Part shown: in pieces, positions 36,122 through 44,781 of the stretch
How the letters are laid out: each line of letters starts with the position of its first letter
How positions within the stretch are numbered: the first letter of the stretch is position 1
NCBI RefSeq assembly: GCF_051660745.1
Contig: NZ_JBOFQF010000042.1
Coordinates: 348,667-412,666 of the forward strand
Reading direction: 5' to 3'
DNA length: 64,000 bases
Origin: Segniliparus sp051660745
GTDB taxonomy: Bacteria > Actinomycetota > Actinomycetes > Mycobacteriales > Mycobacteriaceae
Made by a program: the position numbers and the translations under genes
Notes under the pieces: generated by a model
The model's database searches: none
What the model was told of the DNA's origin: nothing
Seen by the model: only the letters and a program-made list of their open reading frames with translations

Positions 36122-37681
36122 ATGAGATCTGACGCAGCAGGCCCCGCGCCGTCCTTGTCCGAGGGCTGCGCGGGGAAGCCGATCCGCACCGGCACGGTCA
36201 TCATCGGCGCGGGGTTCTCCGGACTCGGCATGGCCATCGCGCTCCAGAAAGAGGGCCGCCACGACTTCGTCGTCCTGGAGAAGGCAAGCGGCGTCGGCGG
36301 CACCTGGTTCCACAACACCTACCCCGGTTGCGCCTGCGACGTGCCCTCGCACCTGTACTCCTTCTCCTTCGACCAGAACCCGGGCTGGAGCAAGCTGTGG
36401 TCCGGCCAGCCCGAGATCCTCGAATACCTCGAAGGCGTCGCCGCCCGGCACGGCCTCGGCCCGCATCTGCGCCTGAACACGACCGTGGCCGGGGCGCGCT
36501 GGGACGACGAGACCCACACCTGGCGTGTCGCCACGGCCTCCGGGCAGGAGTACGTCGCCCGGTACCTGGTGAGCGGAGTCGGCGCGCTGCACGTCCCTTC
36601 GATCCCACGGCTGCCGGGGATCGAAGGCTTCGCGGGCCCGGCGTTCCACTCCGCCGCATGGGACCACTCGGTCGATCTTGCGGGCAAACGGGTTGCGGTC
36701 GTCGGCACCGGGGCGAGCGCGGTCCAACTCGTCCCGCAGATCGTCGACAAGGTCGCCGAGCTGCATCTCTACCAGCGCACTGCGCCCTGGGTCTTCCCGA
36801 GGACGAACGTCCCCATCCCCGCCGCCGTCCGCTCGTTGTTCCGGCGCGTGCCGCTCGCCCACCGAGCGCTGCGCGCTCAGATCTACTGGACTGCCGAGCT
36901 CGGCGCATACGCGATGAACCGCCGCCCCGCGCTGCTCAACGGCCTCGCCTTCCTCGGGCGGCGCTACATCGCCTCGCAGATCAAAGACCCCGCGCTGCGC
37001 GAGAAAGTCACGCCGCGCTACACGCCCGGCTGCAAGCGGCTCCTCGGCTCGGACACCTACTACAAGGCCCTGGCCAACCCGAAGACCCAGGTGGTCGTCG
37101 ACGGGATCGACCACGTCGAGGGCAACACACTGGTGTCCCGCGACGGAACCAGGCGCGAGGCGGACGTCGTCGTCTACGGCACCGGCTTCAGCGTCGACGG
37201 GTCCTACCGCGCGGTCGGCCTCTTCGGCGCGGGCGGCGAGGATCTGCACGAGCGCTGGGCGGCCAACGGGATCCAAGGCCATCTCGGCGTCACGGTCGCC
37301 GGAGTCCCGAACGCGTTCATCCTGCTCGGCCCCAACACCGGCCTCGGGCACAACTCGATCGTCTTCATGATCGAAGCCCAGATCCGCTACGCGGTCCAGG
37401 CGATGCGGCTGGCCGAGTCGCGAGGAGCGACGAGCCTCGCCGCCAAACCCGCCGCCCAGGCCCGTTTCAACGACGAGGTGCAACGCAAGCTCGCCACCGC
37501 CGTGTGGTCGGTCGGCGGGTGCAAGAGCTGGTACGTCGACGAGCACGGCCGGAACTGGACGCTCTGGCCCGGATTCACCTGGGAGTACTGGCTGCGCACC
37601 CGGAAAGTGGACGCGGCCGAGTTCGACTTCGCCACCGTCCCGGCGCGCGGGGCCGCCCGCCCGCAACCGGCAAACGCCTGA
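36122..37681 (+). CDS. Baeyer-Villiger-type flavin monooxygenase
   Basis: 519 residues. First FAD Rossmann motif TVIIGAGFSGLGMAIALQ (about 25-42), GVGGTWFHNTYPGCACDVPSHLYSFSF, then the BVMO fingerprint F-x-G-x-x-x-H-x-x-x-W as FAGPAFHSAAWD, and the NADPH motif RVAVVGTGASAVQLVPQI. This resembles the EthA/MymA group of mycobacterial monooxygenases, which oxidise ketones or sulfur compounds using NADPH and O2. The physiological substrate is unknown. First gene of a six-gene operon with an SDR (which would make ketones or alcohols) downstream by 25 bp. Confidence 0.9.
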   Translation: MRSDAAGPAPSLSEGCAGKPIRTGTVIIGAGFSGLGMAIALQKEGRHDFVVLEKASGVGGTWFHNTYPGCACDVPSHLYSFSFDQNPGWSKLWSGQPEILEYLEGVAARHGLGPHLRLNTTVAGARWDDETHTWRVATASGQEYVARYLVSGVGALHVPSIPRLPGIEGFAGPAFHSAAWDHSVDLAGKRVAVVGTGASAVQLVPQIVDKVAELHLYQRTAPWVFPRTNVPIPAAVRSLFRRVPLAHRALRAQIYWTAELGAYAMNRRPALLNGLAFLGRRYIASQIKDPALREKVTPRYTPGCKRLLGSDTYYKALANPKTQVVVDGIDHVEGNTLVSRDGTRREADVVVYGTGFSVDGSYRAVGLFGAGGEDLHERWAANGIQGHLGVTVAGVPNAFILLGPNTGLGHNSIVFMIEAQIRYAVQAMRLAESRGATSLAAKPAAQARFNDEVQRKLATAVWSVGGCKSWYVDEHGRNWTLWPGFTWEYWLRTRKVDAAEFDFATVPARGAARPQPANA

Positions 37682-37706
37682 AACAACCCGAAACCAAAGG
37701 AGCAGC

Positions 37707-38573
37707 ATGCGAAACTTCCAGGGCCGCGTCGCGGTCATCACCGGAGCCGGATCCGGCATCGGCAGGGCGCTCGGCGTCGGCCTGGCCAAGCGGGGGGCGC
37801 AGCTCGCGCTGTCCGACATCGACCTCGACAACGTCGCGGAGACGGCTTTGCTCTGCGAGAAAGAGGGGGCCAAAGCAATCCCCTACCGGCTCGACGTCGC
37901 CGACCGCGAGGCCTTCCACTCGCACGCGGAGGACGTCGTGCGCGACTTCGGCGCGGCGAACCTCGTCGTGAACAACGCGGGGGTCGCGCTCGGCAGCGAC
38001 ATCCTCAACACCTCCTGGGAGGACCACGACTGGCTCATGGGCGTCAACCTCGGCGGGGTCGTCAACGGGACCAAAGCGTTCCTGCCCAAGCTGGTCGAGG
38101 CGGGCGAGGGCCACGTCGTCAACATCTCCAGCGTGTTCGGCCTGATCGGCGTGCCGAGCCAAGCCGCGTACAACGCCGCGAAGTTCGGAGTCCGCGGCTA
38201 CACGGAGGCGCTGCGCCAGGAGCTGCGCATCGCGCGGTCCCCGGTCAGCGCGACATGCGTGCACCCCGGCGGCATCCGGACGAACATCGTGCGCAACGCC
38301 CGAGGCGTCTCGCGCGGATCGATCACGCCCGACATCGCGGCCAAAGGGTTCGAGCGGATCACGATGACCACGCCCGAACGGGCCGCCCAGGTCATCCTGC
38401 GCGGGGTCGAGCGCGACCGGGCCCGCGTGCTCATCGGCCCCGACGCCAGGGTCTTCGACCTGATCCCCCGCCTGATCGGGCCCCGCTACCAGGACATCGT
38501 CGGATTCTTCGGCCCGCTCGCCTACCGGCTGGCGCAAACGCCCCTGGCGACCCGGCTCGCCGAACGGCTCTGA
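37707..38573 (+). CDS. Short-chain dehydrogenase/reductase
   Basis: 288 residues, AAAGGAGCAGC before the ATG. Classical SDR motifs: VITGAGSGIGRALG (T-G-x-x-x-G-x-G), NNAGVAL, catalytic Ser in NISSVFGLIG and the Y-x-x-x-K as YNAAKFG; the first-strand aspartate (LALSDIDLDN) favours NAD(H). The C-terminal DLIPRLIGPRYQDIVGFFGPLAYRL is an extension seen in mycobacterial SDRs paired with BVMOs. It probably interconverts an alcohol and the ketone used by the adjacent monooxygenase (inference). Confidence 0.92.
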   Translation: MRNFQGRVAVITGAGSGIGRALGVGLAKRGAQLALSDIDLDNVAETALLCEKEGAKAIPYRLDVADREAFHSHAEDVVRDFGAANLVVNNAGVALGSDILNTSWEDHDWLMGVNLGGVVNGTKAFLPKLVEAGEGHVVNISSVFGLIGVPSQAAYNAAKFGVRGYTEALRQELRIARSPVSATCVHPGGIRTNIVRNARGVSRGSITPDIAAKGFERITMTTPERAAQVILRGVERDRARVLIGPDARVFDLIPRLIGPRYQDIVGFFGPLAYRLAQTPLATRLAERL

Positions 38574-38631
38574 ACCGCCCCTCGGCGCGGTTTCGCCGAC
38601 ACAGCCAACAGCACCAACAGCACCGGAACGG

Positions 38632-39711
38632 ATGACAACGATGACGAACACCCTCTCGCAACCGGCGGACACAGCGCAGTCCATGGGGGCCACCTTCGTG
38701 GCCGCAGGCGCCTCGCAGACCCAGGCCAAACGGATCGGCGACCGGCAGAAAACGGCGGCGCGCCTGCTGCGCGCCTCGGTGGAGCGCAGCTACGACGCCG
38801 AGGTCGACATCGACTGGGACGAGCCATGGCTCGACGGCAAGACGTTCGGGCCCGAGCACCGGCTCTCGCTCTACGGCACCCGCATCTGGGACAAGCTCAG
38901 CCCCGAGCAGCGCAGCGACCTGGCCCGGCACGAGATGGCCAGCGTGCTCAGCTTCGGCATCCTCGCCGAGGCCGGGCTCAGCGCCGTCCTGTTCCGCAAG
39001 CTCATGACGGGCAAGCTAGCGGACGACGCCACCCGCTACCTGCTCAGCGAGATCGGCGACGAGACCCGCCATTCCACGATGTTCTCCCGGATGATCAACA
39101 AGCTGGACGTCGAGCCCTACCGGCAGCCGAAGTTCCTGATCAGGATCCTCAGCGTCGGGGCGCAGCTCATCCCGCTCGGCGCCTCGGCCTGGGGCGGGAC
39201 GCTGCTCATCGAAGAGGTCCTCGACCGCCTCCAGCGCGAGTCCATGATCAGCGAGCAGGTGCAGCCGCATCTGCGCCAGCTCTTCAAAATCCATGTGCTC
39301 GAAGAGGCCCGGCACATCACCTACGCCCGCGAGGAGCTCGTGCGCAGCTACCAGGCGTCCAACCGGCTCGGCAAAGCCTTCCACCGCCTCGTCCTCGCCG
39401 TGATGTGCGCCGGGGTGCTCCCCGCGCTGGCGAACCCACAGGTCTACCGCCGCGCCCTCGGCATGTCGCCGCTGCGCGGGGCCCTCGTCGCGCAGCTCAA
39501 CCCGAACTACCGGGTGCGGGCGACGTTCGCGTCCGAGCCCATGGTCCGCTACTTCCACGAGGTCGGGCTGATCACGGGCAGGGTCACCGCCAAGGTGTGG
39601 AAAGCCACCCGCGCTTTGCCTGACGACCTGCACGAAGAGATCTTCGGCGCGCCGCCGTCGACCAGCGGCTCCCGGCTCAAACGGCTCGTGGCGAGCGCGG
39701 TCGGGGTTTGA
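38632..39711 (+). CDS. AurF-family di-iron N-oxygenase-like protein, copy 1
   Basis: 359 residues from ATG 38632. AurF-type proteins use a di-iron centre, typically to oxidise aryl amines. The seven ligand positions of AurF are all identifiable: E113 (ILAEAGL), E144 and H147 (EIGDETRHSTMF), E194 (LLIEEVLDRLQ), H221, E225 and H228 (KIHVLEEARHITYAREEL). The C-terminal half adds SEPMVRYFHEVGLI. The paralogue follows directly. Substrate unknown; an amine, a lipid chain or an aldehyde are possible. Electrons probably come from the reductase encoded two genes later. Confidence 0.87.
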   Translation: MTTMTNTLSQPADTAQSMGATFVAAGASQTQAKRIGDRQKTAARLLRASVERSYDAEVDIDWDEPWLDGKTFGPEHRLSLYGTRIWDKLSPEQRSDLARHEMASVLSFGILAEAGLSAVLFRKLMTGKLADDATRYLLSEIGDETRHSTMFSRMINKLDVEPYRQPKFLIRILSVGAQLIPLGASAWGGTLLIEEVLDRLQRESMISEQVQPHLRQLFKIHVLEEARHITYAREELVRSYQASNRLGKAFHRLVLAVMCAGVLPALANPQVYRRALGMSPLRGALVAQLNPNYRVRATFASEPMVRYFHEVGLITGRVTAKVWKATRALPDDLHEEIFGAPPSTSGSRLKRLVASAVGV

Positions 39712-39817
39712 GCATATGGTGATCCATGCCACAAAGAGAAGTCGGAGAGGTCGCAAAACACTGTCAAAGAGCACGTTTTCACCTTGCGCTCCAGATCACA
39801 CCGAGCCTAGAATCGCC

Positions 39818-39839
39818 TTACAAATACATCGTTTTGTAA
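39818..39839. promoter_or_regulatory. 22-bp TTACAAA...TTTGTAA dyad upstream of the second AurF gene
   Basis: Arms TTACAAA (39818-39824) and TTTGTAA (39833-39839) in a locally AT-rich 166-bp gap, 38 bp before the chosen ATG. It looks like an internal operator or promoter inside the operon. A GTGATCCATG motif at 39719 resembles the element seen at 36081. Confidence 0.5.
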
Positions 39840-39877
39840 ACAGCACAGTTCCCGCTCAGGCACAGATGGAGACCGCG

Positions 39878-40966
39878 ATGACCAGCACCCTCGGTCCGCA
39901 CACCGACATATCCGCCCAGAAAATCGCGCAGGACAGGGGCGCGGGCTTCATCGCCTCGGGAGCCTCGCAGACCCGGGCGAAGCGCATCGGCGACCGCGAC
40001 AAGACCGCCGCGCGGCTGCTGCGCTCCGCCGTGGAGCGCAGCTACGACGGCGAGGTGGACATCGACTGGGACGAGCCATGGCTCGACGAGAAGCTCTTCT
40101 ACCCCCCGCACCGGCTCACCCTGTACGGCACCCGCATCTGGGACAAGCTCTCCCCCGAGCAACGAGTCGAGCTCGGCAAGCATGAAATGGTGCGGGTGTT
40201 CAGCTTCGGCATCCTCGTCGAAGGGGTGCTCAGCGTCATGCTGTACCGCAATATCGCCGACGGGACGCTCGTGGACGACAGCACCCGCTACATGCTCACC
40301 GAGATCGGCGACGAGACCCGCCACTCGATCATGTTCTCCCGCGCCGTCAACAAGATCGGGGTCGAGCCGACCCTGTTCCCCCGGTTTGTGACGAAGGCGG
40401 TCATGGGCGTCATCAGCCTCCTGCCTCTCGGGGCCTGGTCCTTCGGCTGGACCTTGCTCTTCGAGGAGGTCCTCGACCGGTTGCAGCGCGAAGCCGTCCC
40501 CGACGAGGAGATCCAGCCGCACCTGCGCCAGGTCTTCAAGATCCATGTGCTCGAAGAAGCACGGCACATCACCTTCGCCCGCGAGGAGCTGGTGCGCAGC
40601 TACCAGGCCGCAGGCCGGATCCGGCAAGGGCTGGACCGCGTGCTCATCGCTCTCGCGACCTCGCTCGTGGCTCCGCTCACGTTTTGGCCCGGCCTCTACC
40701 GGCGGGCCATCGGCATGTCCGCGTTCCGCGGATTCCTCGCCGTGCAGCTCGGGCGGAACTACAGCGAGAACGTCCAGTTCATGTGCGAGCCCATGGTCCG
40801 CTACTTCCACGAGGCCGGGCTGATCAGGGGTTGGCTCACGACGAGGATCTGGAGGGTCGCGCGGGCGTTGCCGGACGACATCTACGAGGAAGTCGTCGGC
40901 AGGCCCCGCAAGGAACGCACGCCCTCGCTCGCAGGCCGGGCCGTCCGCTGGCTCGTGGGGGCCTGA
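39878..40966 (+). CDS. AurF-family di-iron N-oxygenase-like protein, copy 2
   Basis: 362 residues from ATG 39878, chosen because GGAG lies 6 bp upstream and the start then lines up with copy 1 (MTSTLGPHTD against MTNTLSQPAD). The ligand set is conserved: LVEGVLSVML, EIGDETRHSIMF, LLFEEVLDRLQ and KIHVLEEARHITFAREEL. It shares most motifs with copy 1, implying tandem duplication followed by divergence in the N-terminal 40 residues and the C-terminus. It is followed 1 bp later by the ferredoxin-reductase gene. Confidence 0.87.
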   Translation: MTSTLGPHTDISAQKIAQDRGAGFIASGASQTRAKRIGDRDKTAARLLRSAVERSYDGEVDIDWDEPWLDEKLFYPPHRLTLYGTRIWDKLSPEQRVELGKHEMVRVFSFGILVEGVLSVMLYRNIADGTLVDDSTRYMLTEIGDETRHSIMFSRAVNKIGVEPTLFPRFVTKAVMGVISLLPLGAWSFGWTLLFEEVLDRLQREAVPDEEIQPHLRQVFKIHVLEEARHITFAREELVRSYQAAGRIRQGLDRVLIALATSLVAPLTFWPGLYRRAIGMSAFRGFLAVQLGRNYSENVQFMCEPMVRYFHEAGLIRGWLTTRIWRVARALPDDIYEEVVGRPRKERTPSLAGRAVRWLVGA

Positions 40967-40967
40967 G

Positions 40968-42029
40968 ATGACCGCCGCCGCAGACGCGCCGCAGCTGGGC
41001 TCGCACGTCCGCCAGCTGACGGTCTCCGAGGTCGTCCGCGAGACGAAGGACGCCGTCTCGCTGGTCTTCCCCGTCCCCGACGACCTGGCGGAGACGTTCA
41101 AATACTGGCCGGGCCAGTACCTGACCCTGCGCATCCCGAGCGAGCGCACCGGGTCGGTCGCCCGATGTTATTCGCTCTGCAGCTCGCCGCATCTGGACGA
41201 CAACGAGCTCATGGTCACCGTGAAGCGGACCCCGGCCGGATACGCCTCGAACTGGATCTGCGACAACGCCGCCCCCGGCATGTCGGTCCCGCTCTTGCCC
41301 CCCGCAGGCGTCTTCTACCCGAAGTCCTTCGACCACGACATGGTGTTCTTCGCGGCGGGCAGCGGGATCACCCCGGTCATCTCGATCATCAAATCCGCGC
41401 TCGCCGCAGGCTCCGGGCGGATCGCCCTGTTCTACGCCAACCGCGACCAGGAGTCGGTCATCTTCGCGGAGCAGCTCGCGGTGTACGCCGAGGAGTTCCC
41501 CGAGCGGTTCGCGCTGACGCACTGGCTGGAGTCCGAGCGCGGACTGCCCGCCGTGGCGGACCTCGCCGCGTTCGTCTCGGACAAACGCAGCTGGCGGCTC
41601 TTCATGTGCGGCCCCGCGCCGTTCATGGACTCGGTCGGGACCGGAGCGGCCGAGGCCGGGGTGAACCCGGTGCTGGTGCACCGGGAGGTCTACTTCTCCC
41701 TCGACAACGACCCCTTCGCGCCGGTCGTGGCGCGCCCGGCCTCCGACCTGCCGCCCGCCCGGGTGACCGTGCAGCTCGACGACGGGGAGCACGTGCTCTC
41801 CTGGGACCGCGAGACCCCTCTGCTCGACCATCTCCTCGAACGCGGCATGGACGTGCCGTACTCCTGCCGCCAGGGCGAATGCAGCTCCTGCGTGTGCAGC
41901 GTCGTCGACGGCGAGGTGCGCCTCCTGCGCAACGAGACGCTCGTCGACGAGGACATCCGCCTCGGCCTCACCCTCGCCTGCCAGGCGGTGCCGGAGACCG
42001 ACGAAGTGATCATCGCCTTCGACCAGTGA
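40968..42029 (+). CDS. Ferredoxin reductase with C-terminal 2Fe-2S domain (KshB/HmpA-like)
   Basis: 353 residues. Order: FAD domain with RCYSLCSSP (about 68-76), NAD(P)H domain with FFAAGSGITPVISII and FMCGPAPFMD, then a plant-type [2Fe-2S] ferredoxin domain with C-x4-C-x2-C (YSCRQGECSSCVC) and a last Cys in LTLACQAVPETDE. Such reductases pass electrons from NAD(P)H to oxygenases. Being 1 bp from AurF copy 2 and sole reductase in the operon, it is the likely electron donor for the AurF proteins. Confidence 0.92.
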   Translation: MTAAADAPQLGSHVRQLTVSEVVRETKDAVSLVFPVPDDLAETFKYWPGQYLTLRIPSERTGSVARCYSLCSSPHLDDNELMVTVKRTPAGYASNWICDNAAPGMSVPLLPPAGVFYPKSFDHDMVFFAAGSGITPVISIIKSALAAGSGRIALFYANRDQESVIFAEQLAVYAEEFPERFALTHWLESERGLPAVADLAAFVSDKRSWRLFMCGPAPFMDSVGTGAAEAGVNPVLVHREVYFSLDNDPFAPVVARPASDLPPARVTVQLDDGEHVLSWDRETPLLDHLLERGMDVPYSCRQGECSSCVCSVVDGEVRLLRNETLVDEDIRLGLTLACQAVPETDEVIIAFDQ

Positions 42030-42072
42030 CCTTCCGACCATCGACGCCGACACGAGCAAGGGGACTTCGCAC

Positions 42073-42444
42073 ATGATCGACCAGCACGCCGAGCACGCCT
42101 ACGAGGGGCCCGCCGAGATCGAGATCGACGGCAGCTCGGTCCCGGTCCAGGTGGTCCTTCGCGGGCATCTGCAGTCCCTCTCCGACGGCCGCTACAAATG
42201 GTACGGGCGGGTGAAGGCGGACGCCGGGATCAAGGCGCTCGTCGGCGAGCGGGCGCAAGGCTTCCTCGTCACCGAGCACGGCAGGGCGAAGGCCGTCTTC
42301 GACGACTTGGACTTCTGGGACCGCTACCGCGTGACAGGCCGCAGCCGCCCGCCGTTCCACCTGCCGTCCACGACCGAAGAGGCCGACGCGGAAGCGGCGG
42401 CGCACGAGGCGCAGCTCATCGCCGCGCAGCGGGCCGAGGCCTGA
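42073..42444 (+). CDS. DUF4873 domain protein
   Basis: 123 residues. Matches the small DUF4873 domain: YEGPAEIEIDGSSVPVQVVLRGHLQSLSDGRYKWYGRVKAD, GFLVTEHGRAKAVFDDLDFWDRYRVTGRSRPPFHL. In Actinobacteria this domain is found next to or fused with BVMO-type monooxygenases; its function is not known to me. GGGGACTTCGCAC precedes the ATG. Probably the last gene of the operon; it meets the convergent PPK2 gene with 4 bp between stops. Confidence 0.8.
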   Translation: MIDQHAEHAYEGPAEIEIDGSSVPVQVVLRGHLQSLSDGRYKWYGRVKADAGIKALVGERAQGFLVTEHGRAKAVFDDLDFWDRYRVTGRSRPPFHLPSTTEEADAEAAAHEAQLIAAQRAEA

Positions 42445-42448
42445 CGGC

Positions 42449-43351
42449 CTACTCCCCGCCCAGGAGGTCCGCCGCCCTGCCGACGACGAGCGGGTCGGGC
42501 TGGCCCACGACCTCGTGGTCCTTGTTCTCGTACTCGAACTTGCTCAAGACGTAGCGCATCGCGCTCAGCCGGGCGCGTTTCTTGTCGTTGCTCTTCACCA
42601 CGATCCACGGCGCGCCCGCGAGGTCGGTGAACCGGAACACCTCTTCTTTCGCGGCGGTGTAGGCGTCCCACTTGTCGAGCGAGGCGAGGTCCATCGGCGA
42701 CAGCTTCCACTGCCGCACCGGGTCCACCTGGCGGATCGCGAAACGGGTGCGCTGCTCCAGCTGGGAGACCGAGAACCAGAACTTGACCAGGCTGACGCCG
42801 TCCTCGACCAGCATCTGCTCGAACAGCGGGGCATGGCGCAGGAACTCGGCGTGCTGGCCTGGCGTGCAAAAGCCCATCACCCGCTCGACGCCGCCCCGGT
42901 TGTACCAGGAGCGGTCGAAGAACACCATCTCGCCCGCGGCGGGGAGGTGCTGCACGTAGCGCTGGAAGTACCACTGGGTCGACTCGCGCTCGCTCGGCTT
43001 CTCCAACGCGACGACGCGGGCCCCGCGCGGGTTCAAGTGCTCCATGAACCGTTTGATGGTCCCGCCCTTGCCAGCCGCGTCCCTGCCCTCGAAGAGGATG
43101 ACGTGGCGCTGGCCGGTCTTCTTGGACCACTGCTGCAGCTTCAGCAGCTCGATCTGCAGGAGGCGCTTCTCCTCGTCGTACTGCTGGCGGCCCAGCCGCT
43201 CGTCGTACGGATACCCCTCGCGCCAGGTGTCCACCGACCGTCCGTCCAAGGTGAGCAGCTGCGGGTCGTCCTCGTCGTCCGCGACCGTGAAGCCGCTCGT
43301 GTCGGCGAGGTCGACGTGGATGTGGGCATGCGCTGCGGAAGCTTCGGTCAC
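42449..43351 (-). CDS. Polyphosphate kinase 2 family protein
   Basis: Uses polyphosphate to phosphorylate nucleotides (or the reverse). It has 300 residues from GTG 43351. Walker A ILFEGRDAAGKGGTIKRF, Walker B/lid VFFDRSWYNRGGVERVMGFCT, then VKFWFSVSQLEQRTRF and DLASLDKWDAY are PPK2 hallmarks. The N-terminus (about 1-35) is acidic. It resembles the two-function PPK2 of M. tuberculosis (Rv3232c). No other phosphate genes adjoin. Confidence 0.92.
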   Translation of the reverse strand: MTEASAAHAHIHVDLADTSGFTVADDEDDPQLLTLDGRSVDTWREGYPYDERLGRQQYDEEKRLLQIELLKLQQWSKKTGQRHVILFEGRDAAGKGGTIKRFMEHLNPRGARVVALEKPSERESTQWYFQRYVQHLPAAGEMVFFDRSWYNRGGVERVMGFCTPGQHAEFLRHAPLFEQMLVEDGVSLVKFWFSVSQLEQRTRFAIRQVDPVRQWKLSPMDLASLDKWDAYTAAKEEVFRFTDLAGAPWIVVKSNDKKRARLSAMRYVLSKFEYENKDHEVVGQPDPLVVGRAADLLGGE

Positions 43352-43440
43352 ACGGGGAATGTATCCGCAACCAGCGGCGGCGGGGTGAACGACCGGTGAA
43401 CAGCCGGCTTCGCCCCGGCCCGGGGGGCTACTGTCTCGGG

Positions 43441-44193
43441 GTGACCTCTTCGACGCTCGTGGCCATCGGGCCGCAGCTCGCCGTCGCCCTCGTGCTGCTG
43501 GTGTTGTTCGCGATGGGCGCCAGCGCGCTCGGGCAGCTCGGGCACGCGCGCGGCATCCTTGCCGCCGCGCTGCGAGCGGCAGCGCAGCTCGGCGCGCTCG
43601 CCGTCGTGCTCGCGGCGCTCGTCGCGCACGGCGCACTGGTCTTCGCCTTCCTCGCCGTGATGTCGCTGGCCGCCGCGTACACGGCGGCGCGCAGAATCCG
43701 CCCGACGGCACAGCGCAGGCTCCAGACGGTGGCCGTCTGCCTCCTCCCCGCCGTGCTGCCCGCACTGCTCCTCGTCGGGACGCTGGTCGCCGCCGGGATC
43801 GTGCCGCGCCAAGCGCTCGCCGTCGTCCCGGTCGCAGGCATCCTCGCGGGCAACGCGATGGTGGCGACATCGCTCGCGGGGCAACGGGCGCGCGACGAGC
43901 TGCGGACTCGGGCGGGCGAAGTCGAAGCGGCGTTGGCGCTTGGCTTCGCCCCCCGCGACGCGGCCTTGCTGATCTGCCGTCCCGCCGCCGCGACGTCGCT
44001 CGGCCCGGCGATCGACCAGGCGAAGACCACCGGGCTGGTGACGATCCCCGGCGCGTTCGCGGGCACCCTTTTGGCCGGGGCCAGCGCCTGGCAGGCCGGG
44101 GTCGTCCAGCTCTTCGTCCTCATCGGCATCCTCGCCGTGCAGTCGGTCGCCGTCGCCGCGACCACATGGCTGATCGCCGACGGGCGACTGTGA
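43441..44193 (+). CDS. FetB-like (UPF0014) ABC transporter permease
   Basis: 250 residues with six to seven hydrophobic helices, starting at GTG 43441 without a Shine-Dalgarno. Family hallmarks: ILAAALRAAAQLGALAVVL near helix 2, AGILAGNAMVATSLAGQR, and the TTGLVTIPGAFAGTLLAGASAWQAGVVQ loop, matching the E. coli FetB (YbbM) motif around I-P-G-x-x-x-G-x-x-L-A-G. FetB works with an ATPase (FetA) in iron export; no ATPase gene is adjacent here. Confidence 0.8.
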   Translation: MTSSTLVAIGPQLAVALVLLVLFAMGASALGQLGHARGILAAALRAAAQLGALAVVLAALVAHGALVFAFLAVMSLAAAYTAARRIRPTAQRRLQTVAVCLLPAVLPALLLVGTLVAAGIVPRQALAVVPVAGILAGNAMVATSLAGQRARDELRTRAGEVEAALALGFAPRDAALLICRPAAATSLGPAIDQAKTTGLVTIPGAFAGTLLAGASAWQAGVVQLFVLIGILAVQSVAVAATTWLIADGRL

Positions 44194-44224
44194 CGAGGAA
44201 ACAGCGCCAGCCGCGCTGTCGCCG

Positions 44225-44722
44225 TCAGTTCGAGACGGCGGGCGCCCGACGCGACAAGATCGCCGCGTAGGCCACAAAACCCGCTTGGACGAGCAGCAAG
44301 CCCGGTCCAAGAATGATGAACAGCGCGGGCAGGACCGCGCCCTGCCGCATATCGAACTCGCCGCTGAGCACCGCGAAATAGATCACCGCGATCAACCCGG
44401 CGCCGCCGAGCGTGGTCAGGATCCGCAGCACCACCGCCAGCGCGCCGCGCACCGGTTGGAGCTGGAACCGGAACACCCGGAAAGCGTTGATCGCGAGCCA
44501 CCCGACCGCAAGCCAATGGATCTTGGCCTCGGACTGGCCGAAGTAGTCTCTGCCCGAACCGCCCAGCTCGGGTTTCCCCGCGACAACCAGGGCGAGCAGG
44601 GCGACCAAGGCCCCGACGGGGATGAACCCCACGCAGATCCAGAGCACCTGACGACGCGAAAATATCCCACCACGGTCCATGAGGCCCAGCATGTCGCCCG
44701 TCAGCTGATTTGTCAAAACCAA
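44225..44722 (-). CDS. Membrane protein of unknown function
   Basis: 165 residues with four hydrophobic helices (VLWICVGFIPVGALVALLALVV, IHWLAVGWLAINAFRVF, LTTLGGAGLIAVIYFAVL, AVLPALFIILGPGLLLVQAGFVAYAAIL). In-frame ATGs at 44692 and 44680 are possible alternative starts; none has a strong Shine-Dalgarno. No family recognised. It lies just beyond the groEL terminator on the same strand. Confidence 0.65.
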   Translation of the reverse strand: MVLTNQLTGDMLGLMDRGGIFSRRQVLWICVGFIPVGALVALLALVVAGKPELGGSGRDYFGQSEAKIHWLAVGWLAINAFRVFRFQLQPVRGALAVVLRILTTLGGAGLIAVIYFAVLSGEFDMRQGAVLPALFIILGPGLLLVQAGFVAYAAILSRRAPAVSN

Positions 44723-44724
44723 AT

Positions 44725-44770
44725 TGAAACGCAGAAACCCCCAGCCGAAGCTGGGGGTTTCTGCGTTTCA
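44725..44770 (-). terminator. groEL terminator, 21-bp perfect stem
   Basis: 44725-44745 pairs perfectly with 44750-44770 around a 4-base loop. On the minus strand it lies 11 bp after the groEL stop and is followed by ATTTGGTTTTG, giving a weak T-run. A textbook intrinsic terminator. Confidence 0.9.
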
Positions 44771-44781
44771 GGCGGTCGGAC

